Shown: one piece after another, positions 22,668-34,728 of the stretch | How positions within the stretch are numbered: the first letter of the stretch is position 1 | Layout of the letters: every line of letters starts with the position of its first letter | Source: Centrapalus pauciflorus | Lineage: Eukaryota; Streptophyta; Magnoliopsida; Asterales; Asteraceae | Direction of reading: 5' to 3' | NCBI GenBank assembly: GCA_020465985.1 | Contig: JAANYP010007569.1 | Location: forward strand, 1-64,000 | Length of the DNA: 64,000 nt | Notes under the pieces: generated by a model | The model's input: only the letters and a program-made list of their open reading frames with translations | Database searches by the model: none | What the model was told of the DNA's origin: nothing | Position numbers and translations under genes: made by a program

Positions 22668-23783
22668 TTGTCAGCTGGAGAATCTACAATGAAAAGCTCA
22701 GCTGCAACTCCGACTACAAGGACTCGAGCATTTCATATAATAGTTGAGGAAGCAAAAGAAACTCCTGGCGTAGTTACCGGTACGTTCCTGTTAAATACGA
22801 TACATGCTCGTGTATTATTTGATTCCGGTGCTAGTCGTTCCTTTATATCGACTACTTTCGCTCGAAGACTATCTAAATCTCCATCCAAGCTTCCTGTCGT
22901 GCTTGATATTGAGACAGCCAGTAACAATTACGTTATGGCTGATTCTGTTTATAGACATTGCACTCTGCTCGTTAATAACATTGTGTTCAACCTCGATCTT
23001 ATCCCGATCCCATTAAAAGAGTTCGATGTTATAGTCGGCATGGACTGGTTAATGAATAATGAGGCTACGATCATCTGCAACCGTCGAATCATCAGGATCA
23101 AATGTTCAGACGGCCGAGTGTTAGAAATCAAAGGCGAGAAACGAAAAGGTGCTCACTGTTTTATATCCGTTGAAAAAGCTCACAAATATTTATCTAAGGG
23201 TCACGAGGCCTATCTGTGTTATGTTTCATCTGAATTTGTCTTTGAAGATAACAAGAAATCCATTTCTGATATCCCAATCGTCTGTGAGTTCCCAGACGTA
23301 TTCCCTGACGATATTTCTGGAGTGCCACCGGAACGTCAAGTCGAATTCAGCATTGACTTAGTTCCTGGTGCGGCTCCCATCGCTAAAGCTCCCTACAGAC
23401 TTGCGCCTGCAGAAATGCAGGAAATGTCTAAACAATTGCAAGAACTATTAGAAAAGGGATTTATCCGACCTAGTTCATCTCCGTGGGGTGCACCAGTCTT
23501 ATTTGTTAAGAAGAAAGACGGAACTCTTCGAATGTGCATCGATTATCGGGAGTTGAACAAAGTCACTATCAAGAATAAATATCCTCTGCCCAGGATTGAT
23601 GATCTATTTGATCAGCTACAAGGAGCCAGCTACTTCTCCAAAATCGATCTTCGTTCTGGGTATCATCAATTGAAAGTTAAAGATGAGGATATTCCAAAGA
23701 CAGCCTTCCGAACAAGATACGGTCATTACGAATTTCTCGTAATGCCTTTCGGTATGCACCAGCGGCGTTCATGGATCTCATGA
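22668..23783 (+). pseudogene. pol: T4 pol: protease and N-terminal reverse transcriptase
   Basis: The protease active site is L-F-D-S-G-A-S-R-S-F-I near 22817-22850. The segment FDVIVGMDWL and the linker FPDVFPDDISGVPP lead into RT, with KKKDGTLRMCIDYRELN, NKYPLPRIDDLFDQL, FSKIDLRSGYHQ and FLVMPFGM. The frame is lost right after PFGM: the usual T-N-A-P-A-A-F is represented only by its last bases, consistent with loss of about 7 bp near 23755. The 23771-24052 stretch continues RT in the shifted frame. Confidence 0.9.
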
Positions 23784-23813
23784 ATCGTGTGTGCAAGCCA
23801 ATGCTAGATAAGT

Positions 23814-24187
23814 CAGTTATCGTATTTATAGACGATATCCTGATTTACTCCAAAACGGAGGTTGATCATGTTAATCATCTGCGACAACTGCTAGAGTTAT
23901 TGAGAAAAGAAAGACTCTACGCAAAATTCTCTAATCGTGAATTCTGGCTAAGACGGATCCAATTCCTTGGCCATGTTGTATCTGGCGAAGGTATTTCAGT
24001 CAGTTATCGTATTTATAGACGATATCCTGATTTACTCCAAAACGGAGGTTGATCATGTTAATCATCTGCGACAACTGCTAGAGTTATTGAGAAAAGAAAG
24101 ACTCTACGCAAAATTCTCTAAACGTGAATTCTGGCTAAGACGGATCCAATTCCTTGGCCATGTTGTATCTGGCGAAGGTATTTCAGT
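23814..24187 (+). repeat. 187-bp tandem duplication covering the RT active site of T4
   Basis: Bases 23814-24000 and 24001-24187 are direct tandem copies that differ at one position (TCTAATCG versus TCTAAACG). Each encodes VIVFIDDILIYSK, so the paired catalytic aspartates occur twice. Both copy ends carry CAGT, a possible microhomology. Confidence 0.95.
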
Positions 24188-26285
24188 CAATCCTTCTAAA
24201 GTTGAGGCTGTTCAGAAATGGCAAACACCTCGCAATGCCTCCGAAATTAGAAGTTTCCTCGGATTGGCCGGTTACTATCGGCGATTCACTAAAGACTTCT
24301 CAAAGATTGTTGTACCACTTACGATGCTAACACGAAAGAACACACCTTTCGTATGGGCGGATAAACAGCAAGAGGCATTTGAAACTCTGAAACAGAAGTT
24401 AATTCAAGCGCCGATCCTAGCCTTACTAGAAGGCAATGATGACTTTGTCGTTGATAGTGATGCATCTGGTACTGGTTTAGGCTGTGTCCTCATGCAAAGG
24501 GGAAAAGTGATTGCCTACGCTTTAAGACAATTGAAAGATTACGAGAAAAGTGCACCAACTCATGATCTTGAGTTGGCTGCCGTTACCTTTGCACTGAAGA
24601 TCTGGCATCACTATCTTTATGGGACTAAGTGTCAGCTGTATACTGACCATAAAAGTCTTAAGCATCTATTTACTCAAAAGGATCTGAATATGAAACAGCG
24701 TCGGTCCTTGGAGCTTATCAAGGACTATGATTGCGAGATCATATATCATCCCGGCAAAGCCATTGTGGTCGCGGATGCTTTGAGTAGAAAGACATATCCA
24801 GAAAAGTGTTGCTATGCCTTAACTCCTGTTGTATTCTCTTCTGATCTTATCGAGAACATCAGATCTGCCCAAGTTGAAGCGTTGAAAGAAGAGAATCTCT
24901 ATTCTGAAAATCTCAAAGGGCAATTGCAATTTCTGTCTATGAATCATTTGGGACTTCAATGTCTCAAGGGAAACCGAATCTGGATTCTTAAATATGGTTC
25001 AATCCGCAACACTGTTCTATCTGAATCCCATCAGTCCAAATTATCTATTCATCCTGATAGCTCAAAGATGTATTTCGATCTGAAAGCTGATTACTGGTGG
25101 CCAGGAATGAAAAACGACATCGGTCAATATGTTGAAAGCTGCAGAGTCTGTCAAATGGTTAAGGCAGAACATCAGAAACCCTTCGGGGATATGCAACCAC
25201 TGCCAGTTCCTAAATGGAAGTGGGAGCATATAACCATGGATTTTGTCACGAAACTGCCAAAGACCAAAAGACAGCACGACTCCATCTGGGTAGTCGTGGA
25301 TCGATTAACGAAGTAAGCTCATTTCATACCAATGAAAGAGACTTATTCTCTTGATAGATTGGTACAGATGTATATCACTGAAATCATTTCTCGTCACGGT
25401 GTGCCAAAATCTATCGTCTCTGATCGTGATAGTCGTTTCACTTCAAGATTTTGGAAAGCGCTGCAAGACGGGATGGGTACTCGAATCTCAGTGAGTACTG
25501 CTTATCACCCTAATGCAGATGGACAAAGTGAACGCATTATTTTAACTCTTGAAGATATGCTCCGTGCCTGTGTTCTGAATATAGGTGGTAATTGGGATGA
25601 CCACTTGCCTTTGGTTGAATTCTCATATAACAACAGTTATCATTCCACGATCAAGATGGCTCCTTTTGAAGCTCTATACGGACGAAAGTGCAGAACTCCC
25701 ACTTGTTGGCGCGAAACAGGTGAATCACCAATATCGGGTCCTGCTCTTCTATAGTTGACTCATGAAAAGATTCAGCATGTTAGAAGAAACATCCTTGAAG
25801 CTCAAAGTAGGCAGAAGTCATATTATGATAATCGACACAGATCTATCAGCTTTGCGGTTAACGATTGGGTGATGCTGAAAATATCTCCAATGAAGAATGT
25901 GGTGAGATTCATAAAGCGAAACAAGTTAGCTCCGAGATTCATTGGCCCATTCAAGATTGTGGAAAAGATAGGAAATCAATCTTATCGTCTTGAATTGCCA
26001 TCTGACTTAGCAGGAATACATTCTGTATTCCATGTTAGTCACTTGAGAAAGAGTCTAGCTGATGAAAGAGAAGTGCAGATACCACATGTTAATCTGCAGA
26101 TTGATAAAAAGCTTCGAGTGGTTGAAGAGCCGGAATGTATTCTGGACTCGAAGACCAAAAAGCTTTGGAATAAAGAAATACAGATGGTGCTCGTCCAGTG
26201 GATACACCACAAAGGTTCGCATCAGTCTTCGAAATCTGAAGATGTTATGAAAGCTACTTATCCAAGTCTGTTCGAACATAGCTAA
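24001..26285 (+). pseudogene. pol: T4 pol: RT C-terminus, RNase H, integrase, chromodomain-like tail
   Basis: The second RT copy reopens the original frame. RNase H follows (V-D-S-D-A-S-G-T-G near 24450, then TDHKSLKHL and VADALSRK). Integrase has the zinc region ending in C-R-V-C-Q-M-V-K and the catalytic residues in TMDFVTKLP, SDRDSRFTS and GQSERIILTLEDMLRA, so D, D and E are all present. The C-terminus (residues KNKLAPRFIGPF, FHVSHLRKS, then a V-L-V-Q-W-I-H-H-K-G block) resembles the chromodomain-like module of chromoviruses, which directs integration to heterochromatin. Stops at TAA 25314 and TAG 25752 are in frame; the natural end is TAA 26283-26285. Confidence 0.9.
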
Positions 26286-26322
26286 CTTCGAGGACGAAGT
26301 TTGTGCGTGGTGGACCCCATTC

Positions 26323-27494
26323 TGTAACAGCCTAACTTTTGGCCAATCATGTAATATTTGATTTTGAGATAATAATGTAATTTTATTACATCATTTATGT
26401 TACAATTTAATTAAGTATGAAATTATTTAATTAAATTATGTAACTATTATGAATTATTAATAATAATCAAATTAAAAGAGATGTAAAATACGAAAGTTAG
26501 TGGGTTAAATTCAAATATGACCAAATTTATATATAAAAACCAAATTAATGATCATTTAAGATCATTAACATCAAAATCACTCTCTCTCTAATCTCTCTCT
26601 AAACCTACGGATTCTTCACCAAATTGATCAAAGAACTCATAAAAGTTGCATTAATTAAAGATTGATCAAAGGAGAAGTTATAAATATCAACAAACATCAT
26701 CAAACTACAAAGATTTTGAGGTAATAATTACTTTAATTTCGAAATATATGTATGTTTGGTTCGGTTTTGTGTAAAACCGAAACCAAGAGATTTAAATTAT
26801 GAAATTTGTTGTTGCATGTATAAAATTTTAGTAGTTTATGATGAATTAAAGTTACTAGATGAATCAGAAACAAAATTTATGGGTGGGATCGTCCAAAAAT
26901 AGCAACAAATTGGAAATTTTGACAAAATTGTGTTCTTGACAAAAAAAAAGTCATATTTTGGATGATTTTGACCTATATATGATGTTATTGATAGGGAAAA
27001 ATATATAAAATCAACCCAACAATAATAATATAACATAATATTAAGTTGCATGTTGATATAAATGGGTTTAGTCAAATTTTGATAAAAATCCGTATGAATA
27101 TGACCAAGAACACCAAGAACATTTTCTGGAAAATGATTATAAGTGTAAGGATCCGAATTCGGGTATGACCGAATTCGGATGGGGCTTATTTCGGATGACA
27201 ATTTCGGATCTTGCTTGGTCCGAATTCGATTGCCCACTTCGGATGATGTTCCATTTCGGATCACTAGGATTTCGGATAACCTGTCTCGGATTCCCCACTT
27301 CGGTTCGGTTGGTCCTGATTTCGGATTAGGTACTTCGGTCCGAAATCCGGATGCCTGATCCGGGATAATCCGAATCCGGATGGCCAGCCCGGATGATCCG
27401 AATTCAGGAGATCTGGATCCGAAGTTTCATTTTGATATTTTAACATTACAAATAAATGATATTTATGATGAAGGATTATGAATAAAGCAACATG

Positions 27495-27590
<96 letters not shown>

Positions 27591-28820
27591 TTTGAGAATT
27601 TAAAAGAATCAAAGAGAATGAACCAAATGGTCAATGAGTTATCAGTTATCAGAATCAGATAAAATAATGATTTTAAAAAAGCTAATGATTTGACATGATA
27701 AATTCTGGACAGGTTCAGTTAATATCTGAACAAAGATTTAAAGAATTAAAGATATTGAAAGCGGGTCTTTGATTTGAAAGAAATTGACAGAGATCAGATT
27801 GACAAAAGATTTAAAGATAAATCCTGAGATAACTCAGGTGGTGGATTTTATATCTGCTTGATAAAGACCCCAAACTGTGAGTTATAGATATTCAACATTT
27901 CATGCGAGATTTCCGGTTGAGACATATTGTTGATGATAGATTACTTGACATTCATATATGATCAGCTGAATTGAGACCTGTGCTCACTATGGTTCGGTGA
28001 TGCCCAGTGTATCATGATAGCTATTTGATTATCATTTCACATGACATTGCATTACAGTTCATTTCAGATATGCTATGAGATTTATTGCTTCATGACTTTG
28101 ATGACTTAAGCTTTCATTATTGCTCAGACATTTGACTTATTGATTCAGCTTGATTAGCCTTGTCGGTCTATTGTTCTAGACCATGCTATTTCACCAGTTC
28201 TATTGAACTTGGTAATGACCCTCCGATGTTCCGCCATGTTGATTTACTGGTAGCTAGCCCAGTATGTGGCTGATCCCCACGATTTAAGCGTGAGCGTGGC
28301 TTGAACATCATCTGATTCTATGATTTCTATGTCTCAATCATGAGTGGCTGTAGCGGCAGTCAAGATATATCACGCTAGACCCATGATCCGCTTGATAATG
28401 TGTGAAATCTGAAAATCTATAATCTCACTAAGCATTGCTTACAGTTGCTATTTTACAATTTTTACAGGAAAAGATAAAGGGAAGTCTGTTGGACCTAGTT
28501 CTTAGGTCATTCAAGATCCAAGTTTTGAAGCTTTCACAGACCACTACTCAGCAAACTTTTCGGCACTGATCGGAAGATGACAATCGTGGTGGTTTTGGGT
28601 AGACTTGATATGATTGTATGATGTAATGTATTAGATTAGATGGTACCCTTTATAAGTTTAATTTGAAAATTGTAATCTGTATTAAACTTAATCCTAATAT
28701 TTGGTACTGTAATTTATAATTCCGCAACTTAATTACTCTATCTTAGTTATGATTGATATCGTGTTGCATGATGTGGGACCTTGACTCGTGACAGCTGCCC
28801 CGTAAGGGGTGGTATTCACA
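26323..28820 (+). repeat. T4 right LTR (2498 bp)
   Basis: It starts TGTAACAGCC and ends GTATTCACA; the ends were fixed by comparison with the T6 solo LTR and the left LTR. A TATATAAA box lies near 26528-26537, followed by CT-rich sequence suggesting the RNA start. A TTCGGAT/ATCCGAA array spans 27148-27430 and (TA)n spans 27497-27585. The region 26286-26322 before it is a weak polypurine tract (GTGGTGGACC). No genes. Confidence 0.92.
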
Positions 28821-29865
28821 GAAAAATATTATGAGTTTAGAGATGAACAGCTCAAAGCCCTGGAAAAATTAAGAAAAGAAGAAGCCTCTGCCAAAGCTGC
28901 CAGATCCTTTGCACTCAAAGAGGCAAGCAAAATCAAAATGCCTTCTTAAGAGGTGCAAAGGAAACTGCTTGAAGCTGCTAAGAAGTCAGCAACTAAAAAG
29001 GAAGGTGGTAAGGAACAAGGTGCTCCGGTCTCTGTGACCAAGTCAAAACAAGCATCTTCTGCAAGAGCCCAGATACACTTTGACAACTTGGCAAGGAAAA
29101 AGTTCTTTGATGTTGCTGATCGAAGACCTACCAAGGAATCTATTGTCAAAGCTGTGCCCATCTCAAGAAAAGGCAAACAGTGGAAATTGCAAATAACCAG
29201 AATGGGTGCAACAGGCCCAGAACTGGAATCTTATGACTACACTGATGTTGCAAAAATGGGGTACAGGGAATGGGTTGAGTTGGCAGTTGCCCTGAGCCAG
29301 TCTAAGTCCGAAACGGCTAAGACTATCAGGGCATATGTCAAAAAGCTGATGGAGAGAGTGAAAGACCTTGGCCTGATCTCAGAAGAACTATCTCAGGGTG
29401 TCTCTGTGACTTACCCCAAAATAAATGCCAAGAGAAACAAGAAGGATGCAGAGCTAGAGGAACTCCTGATCTTAATTGAACAAGGTGACTATGCAGTAGC
29501 GATCAAGGGAGTTGACCACAGCCTGCCCAAAGGAGTAGAATTTGAAGAAGGCAAGCTAATTGAAGAACCTGAGTTGGGGGCATTTTTTGTAAATCCTCTG
29601 ACAAAGAAGAAATGCTTTCAAAGAGCATCAGACCTACACAAAGTTGGTCTCAAATAGCTTGTAGCATTCAGACTTGCAAACTCCTTCAGGCAATCCAGCA
29701 AGTGGAGAGCAGCCATCTAGGATCAGCTCAGAGGCTTCTATGAAAGAGGGGAGCTTGAACATCCCAATTTTATGTTCCTCAGAGTTGAAATACAAGACTT
29801 GGAGGAAACCAGGGATGAACTTGAAAAAAATGTTTGAAGAGGGATTACCACCACCACTGTCATGA
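28821..29865 (+). pseudogene. T5 extra frame, C-terminal third
   Basis: This is the C-terminal part of the accessory protein described for T1. It resumes in E-K-Y-Y-E-F-R-D-E-Q-L, where T1 has H-K-Y-F-E-F-R-E-E-Q-L. A Lys/Glu/Ala-rich helical stretch is followed by the conserved C-terminal domain (WKLQITRMGATGPE, YREWVELAVAL, KTIRAYVKKLMERV). Breaks are TAA 28947, TAG 29655 (T1 has Gln), TAG 29718 (T1 has Trp) and a one-base insertion in an A run near 29825; the end is TGA 29863-29865. At TAA 8126 of T1 this copy has GAA, so the two copies decayed independently. Confidence 0.85.
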
Positions 29866-30220
29866 AGTCCACCTACTGTCTGAGTAGGTGAAGAATGGAA
29901 GTTGTCCATCTGTTGGACAGGCTTGCCATTATCTGCTCCCATCATCAACAGTCCAAATTGTTGAATTTTCTTGTACATTAGTTGTACTTTGTTACATAAG
30001 TTGTAACTTTTATTTTTACATTAGTTGTAATCTACACTAGTACATTAGTTGTACTTTTGTAAAAACATATGTTGTTTATGTAATCAAAAATCAGTATATC
30101 TATAAACTGATCTTTACTTTACATGAATGTTGTAATTTCATTTCAGCAAAATGTATTGTAAAAATGTATAGTGATTATTGATTAAATCAGCTTAGACTGA
30201 TTGTTGCAAATAGAAGAGAT
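29866..30220 (+). other. T5 3' region and altered polypurine tract
   Basis: Non-coding, aligned with 8438-8783 of T1, including three TACATTAGTTGTA words and the ATCAGT...ACTGAT hairpin. The polypurine tract is mutated to AATAGAAGAGAT before the LTR at 30221. Confidence 0.8.
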
Positions 30221-30515
30221 TGTTAGGCACAAAAAGGCCTCAGTCAAACCTACTCTACATCTTAGGGGGAGACTTTTAATCAAACCTGTTTGATGCACTT
30301 GAAGGTATAATCTAAGGCCTGTTTATGTCTTAATGAAACCTGAAAAGTGATTTGCAATATCAGCCAAAGCTGTTTACCCTGTTGTATTCGTTGCAACAAA
30401 GGCAGATTGTCCAAGCTGTTCTGTCTGCTGAACATGCTGGACAAAAACTGTTTACGCTGCTCTGTTCAGTTGAGCAGCTTGGACAGATTCTAAGTGTTCT
30501 GTTCTTTGTGAACTG

Positions 30516-31758
30516 TGTGAAGACCTTCCCTTACGAGACAGTCCTCAGAGTCTAGGTCCCACATCATGCAACACGATATCAATCATAACTAAGATAGAGT
30601 ATTTTAAGTTGCGGAATTTCAGATTACAAGTACAAACATTAGGATAAGTTTAATACAATTTTAGTTCAGATTACAATTTTCAAGTTAAACTTATAAAGGG
30701 CACAAGTCTAATCTAATTCATGTCATCGTACAATCAAGATAAATCTACCCAAAACCACCACATTATCATCTTCCAATCAGTACCAAAAAGGGTTTGCTGA
30801 GTAGAGGTCTATGAAAACTTCTGTCTTGATCTTGTAAGACCTAAGAACTAGGTCCGGCAGGTGACTTTCCTTTATCTTTTCCTGTAAAATAGTCAAATAG
30901 CAACTGTAAGCAAAGCTTAGTGAGAATATAGATTTTCAGATTACATGCATTAATCAAGCGGATCATGGGTCAAAGCGTGATATGTCTGGACTGCCGCTAC
31001 AGCCACACATGATTGAGACATAGAATTCATAGAATTGGATGATGTTCAGCCCACGCTCACGCTTTTAGTGGAAGCTATCCACTTATGCTGGGCTAGCTAC
31101 CAGCGGTCTTCATGGGGGAACATTGGAGTGTCTATACCAAGTTCAATAGAACTGGTGAAGTAGCATGGTCTAGAACAAAAGACCTACAAGCTAATCATGC
31201 TAAGCTGAATCGATATGTCAAAGATGCGATCAATAAGGAAAGCATAGTAATCAAAGTCATGATAGCAATAATTTCATATTAATATTTGAAACGAACTATA
31301 AGTACAATGTCATGCGAAATGATAAGTCAAATAGCTATCATGATCCACAGGGCATGACCGAACCATGGTGTGCACAGGTCACAATCCAGCTGAACAAGTA
31401 TGAATGTCAAATAATCTATCATCAACAACATGTCTCAACCGGAAGTCTAGCATGAAAAACTGAATATCTATAACTCACCGTTTCTGTAGTCTTTATCAAG
31501 CAGATTTATAATCCACCACCTGAGTTATCCCAGGATTTATCTTTAATCTTGATCTATCTGATCTCTGTCTTTTCTTTTCTAATCAGTGACCCACTTTCAA
31601 TATCTTTCAATCTTTAATTCTTTGTTCAGATTTAACTGAACCTGTCCAGAATTTATCATATAGTATCATTAGCTTTAAGCTTTTAAATCTTTATTTAATC
31701 TGATTCTGATAACAGATAACTCATCGATCATTTTGTTTGTTTTTTTAAAAAAAATTCT

Positions 31759-31857
<99 letters not shown>

Positions 31858-33283
31858 TGGGTTCAATGGAGAACCTCCATGCATCGAAGAACCTCCATGC
31901 ACCACCACAGATGCATCACAATTCCCCCGTAATGCATCATTATTTCCACATGATGCATCAAATCCCCGCGTGATGCATCGATTTTTACATTATTTCCACG
32001 TGATGAATCAAATTCCAGCGTGATGCATCGATTTCTACGTGATGCATTTCAGTTTTTCTAGCGATGCATTGTGGTTCTCCAAAGTTCTTCGATGCATAAG
32101 GTTCTCCATAGAACCCACCCCTATATATTATGGTACTGTAATTGTATAATATCTTTTATTTATGATTTTAAAGTATCAAATAGAATATTCGGATTCGGAT
32201 CATCCGGATTCGGATCATACGAATTCGGGTCAACCGGATTCGGACCGGGCTGAACCGAAATGGCAATATCTGAATTACACCATCCGAACTCGGGTCATCC
32301 GAGTTCGGACCACCTTTCATCCGAAATTAGTAATCCGAATTTAGGTGCTTCATCCGAAATAGATCCGAAAAGGCACCATCCGAAACAGGCATTCTATCCA
32401 AATTAAGTATTTTGTCCGAAGTATGGATCCGAAATGGGGATTCATCCGAATTCGGCTCAACCGAATTCGGATCCCACATCTTCTTAATTTCCCAGAATTG
32501 TTCTTGGTGTTCTAAGTCATATTCATACGGATTTTTCATGAAAATTCACAAAACTTATTTTCATTAACATGCAACTTAATATAATGTTATCATTATTGGG
32601 TTGTTTTTATATCATTTTCTCTATCAAAAACATCATAAATATATCAAGATCATCCAAATTATACTATTTTTGTCAAGAACACTAACTTTACAAAATTCAT
32701 ATTTCTTCTTTATTTGAATGATCCAACCCATGATTATTGTTATTGTAAGTTCAATATACCTAATTACATGATTTCTAACAATTTAAACTAACATGCATCA
32801 TCAATTTCATGCTTATAATTCTTTGGTTTCGGTTTTACCCAAAACCGAACCAAACCTTGTAAAATATCAAATTTTAAGAATTTATTACCTTGAAATCTTG
32901 TTGTTTGATGATGAATGATTATTGTTGTAACTCCTATTGTCTTCAATCTCCAATTAATTGAACAAACTTTGGATTTTCTTGATAATTTCCTTGAGGAACC
33001 GTAGCTTAAGAGAGAGAGTAGTGAGATATTTAATTTTGATGTTAATGATCATAAATGATCATTTTTCTTGTTTTTATTTCTTAACTTTTGGATTTTGGCA
33101 ACTTTAACCCCTCCACTTTGTATTTTATATCTCTTTATAATTTAATCTTCTAAATAATTTATAAAATAAATATAATTTAAATAATTTTATACTTAATTAA
33201 AATTACAATACAAATAATGTAATACAATTACATTATTGAATCAAAGATAGAATTAAAGTTAAGTAAAAAGCTAGGTTGTTACA
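30516..33283 (-). mobile_element. T6: solo LTR of a T4-type gypsy element
   Basis: On the minus strand it runs TGTAACAACC to AAGGTCTTCACA and aligns over its length with the T4 right LTR. It is flanked by perfect 5-bp target duplications AACTG (30511-30515 and 33284-33288) with no internal region, so it is a true solo LTR left by LTR-LTR recombination. It is about 270 bp longer than the T4 LTR because of the T7 insert. It contains the TTCGGAT/ATCCGAA array (32180-32480) and (TA)n. The apparent Ile/Tyr repeat frame around 31733-32023 is only the microsatellite translated. Confidence 0.95.
31856..32121. mobile_element. T7: MITE-like element inside (TA)n
   Basis: A 266-bp insert absent from both T4 LTRs. 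Its ends are inverted repeats of about 38 bp (GGTGGGTTCAATGGAGAACC on the left; complement GGGGTGGGTTCTATGGAGAA on the right), flanked by TATA on both sides, fitting a TA-targeting transposon. The interior carries about nine copies of the palindrome GATGCATC or close variants. No coding capacity. Confidence 0.75.
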
Positions 33284-34102
33284 AACTGAACCTGTTCTTT
33301 GTGAACAGGCTAAACACTTTATGGAATATGTTTCCAAGTCCTCATGTATTGTTTTTGGCTACAAGATCAATTTACAAGTTGAAGACAAAGTGGAAAACAG
33401 AAACTGCACAGCCTGCCTACGCTGTTCTGTTACATGAAGACAAACGGATATCTGAAAAGGGTGACAGACATTTTCTTATATCAAAATGGCCTTAGCAAAA
33501 GGAGAAAGATGCAAAGATGACATTCCTCTTTTGGTTAAAGCCTTATGCAACAGTGACAAAAAGAAAAAGACAAAGATTCTGCCATATGAAGACAAATCTG
33601 CTTTATCAGAATGTGCAGAAAAGGTGTCTTGTCTTTTTGGAAAGACATCTCACTATCTCATCAGTCCAATGAAGAAGCTTCACTGAGATTCTCAGTGAGA
33701 GTATAAAAGGAAGCTTCTAAGGATTGTGAGATATCCAAGAGTGTGAAATCAGATCGTGCATTAAAGTGTGTTTTTCATGTATGCAAGTCTGCTTGAATAT
33801 AACAGTACGTGTGTCTAAGCTGTTCATACTCAAGCTGTCCATCTGTGTCTTGTAAAAACAATGAGTGCATCTAAGTGAGTGTAGTCATTGTATCTAGTCT
33901 GAGTGTGTCTTAGATTAGTTAAACAACTGTTGTATTTGTCATCTCAGCTTGAACCTTTCCGTAGTCAAGCTTGTTTGTAATTAACACTTGTTGATAATAT
34001 ACACAAACATTGAGAAAAGAGTGTTGAGTTTTTAAATTGCTATATCCCCCCCCCCCTCTACAGCTTAGAACAATACACTAGGGAAACCTTTTGGGAGCTA
34101 CA

Positions 34103-34415
34103 TGAACTAGACTAGAAACCTGAGTCGTTACAACTAAATAACCACTTATACCAGTTGTTGGATTTTTCGATCTTTTGTAGCTTTCAATAATTCATTGTCC
34201 TCTTAGTTAGGTGTATATTGAAATTCTCAAGGCTCTTATGAAATCAGATTTAGAAGATTCAACATTATAAATTTTTATCGAAACTTCCAACTTTTTTTTG
34301 TCTTTATTGATGTCAATAAGATGCTTTTGTTTAGGATCAGTTTCCAAGGTTGGTTGATTTCGGGATAAGGCATTCTGATCAGAAACATTTTAAATCTTAG
34401 AAATCTGAATTTCTA
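34103..34415 (-). pseudogene. gag: T8 fragment 1: probable gag coiled-coil remnant
   Basis: The minus strand gives Lys/Glu/Leu-rich pieces across frames (for example ETDPKQKHLIDINKDKKKLE and EDNELLKATK), like the gag extension of T3 and T9. It is the left side of the T9 insertion site, ending in TTCTA. Heavily decayed; assignment rests on composition and position. Confidence 0.4.
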
Positions 34416-34697
34416 TGTGAATTATGAATCCTATACATCAATACAAACAATAAAGAACAAGATCAAGAACACTAACCAAATGCTTGGATTAATCACTGAA
34501 TTGATTACAAAATGCGAATGAGAATCAGTTTCACTGTAGCCCTAGATTCTTCTGAAATTCCGTGCGTACACAATTGCTAAATGTCAGATCCGTATTCTAA
34601 ACAAAAGTCAACTACCTATTTATAATATTTACAACTTTGAACAATTTACAAAATAAACCCTAGACTTTGTTTTTCATCAACAAAAGATATTCCAACA
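34416..34697 (-). repeat. T9 3' LTR (282 bp)
   Basis: On the minus strand it runs TGTTGGAATA to TAATTCACA. The polypurine tract AAAGGGGGAGATT (34698-34710) abuts it. A TATAAATAGG box is at about 34615-34624. Confidence 0.95.
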
Positions 34698-34728
34698 ATC
34701 TCCCCCTTTGATGAAATAAGCAAAGTCT

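Larger units (their letters stand above)
19845..28820 (+). mobile_element. T4: Ty3/gypsy chromovirus (Tekay/Del-like)
   Basis: Left LTR (truncated on its left by the T3 insertion), tRNA-Met primer site, gag, protease, RT, RNase H, integrase and right LTR lie in gypsy order on the plus strand. The 2.5-kb LTR, the initiator tRNA-Met site and a chromodomain-like integrase tail suggest the Tekay/Del clade (family knowledge). LTRs differ at many positions and by indels, so the insertion is not recent. T4 interrupts the extra frame of T5, which resumes at 28821 with predicted target duplication GAAAA. Confidence 0.9.
28821..34102 (+). mobile_element. T5: copia-type retrotransposon, same family as T1, 3' end
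   Basis: The end of the extra frame, the 3' region and the 3' LTR align with T1 almost throughout. The 5' part should lie left of T4. Its LTR is interrupted by T6. It ends at CTACA (34102), after which T8-like sequence resumes; predicted target duplication TGAAC. Confidence 0.88.
30221..34102 (+). repeat. T5 3' LTR, interrupted by T6
   Basis: The LTR consists of 30221-30515 and 33284-34102, about 1.1 kb when T6 and one target copy are removed, matching the T1 LTR. A TATAAAAG box lies at 33702-33709 and the poly-C run with CTCTACAG lies near 34047-34066. AGCTGTTC-type words are repeated as in T1. Confidence 0.88.

Noticed and set aside
31675..32023. Ile/Tyr-repeat protein on either strand
   Set aside because: It is the (TA)n microsatellite read as codons, joined to the MITE-like insert.
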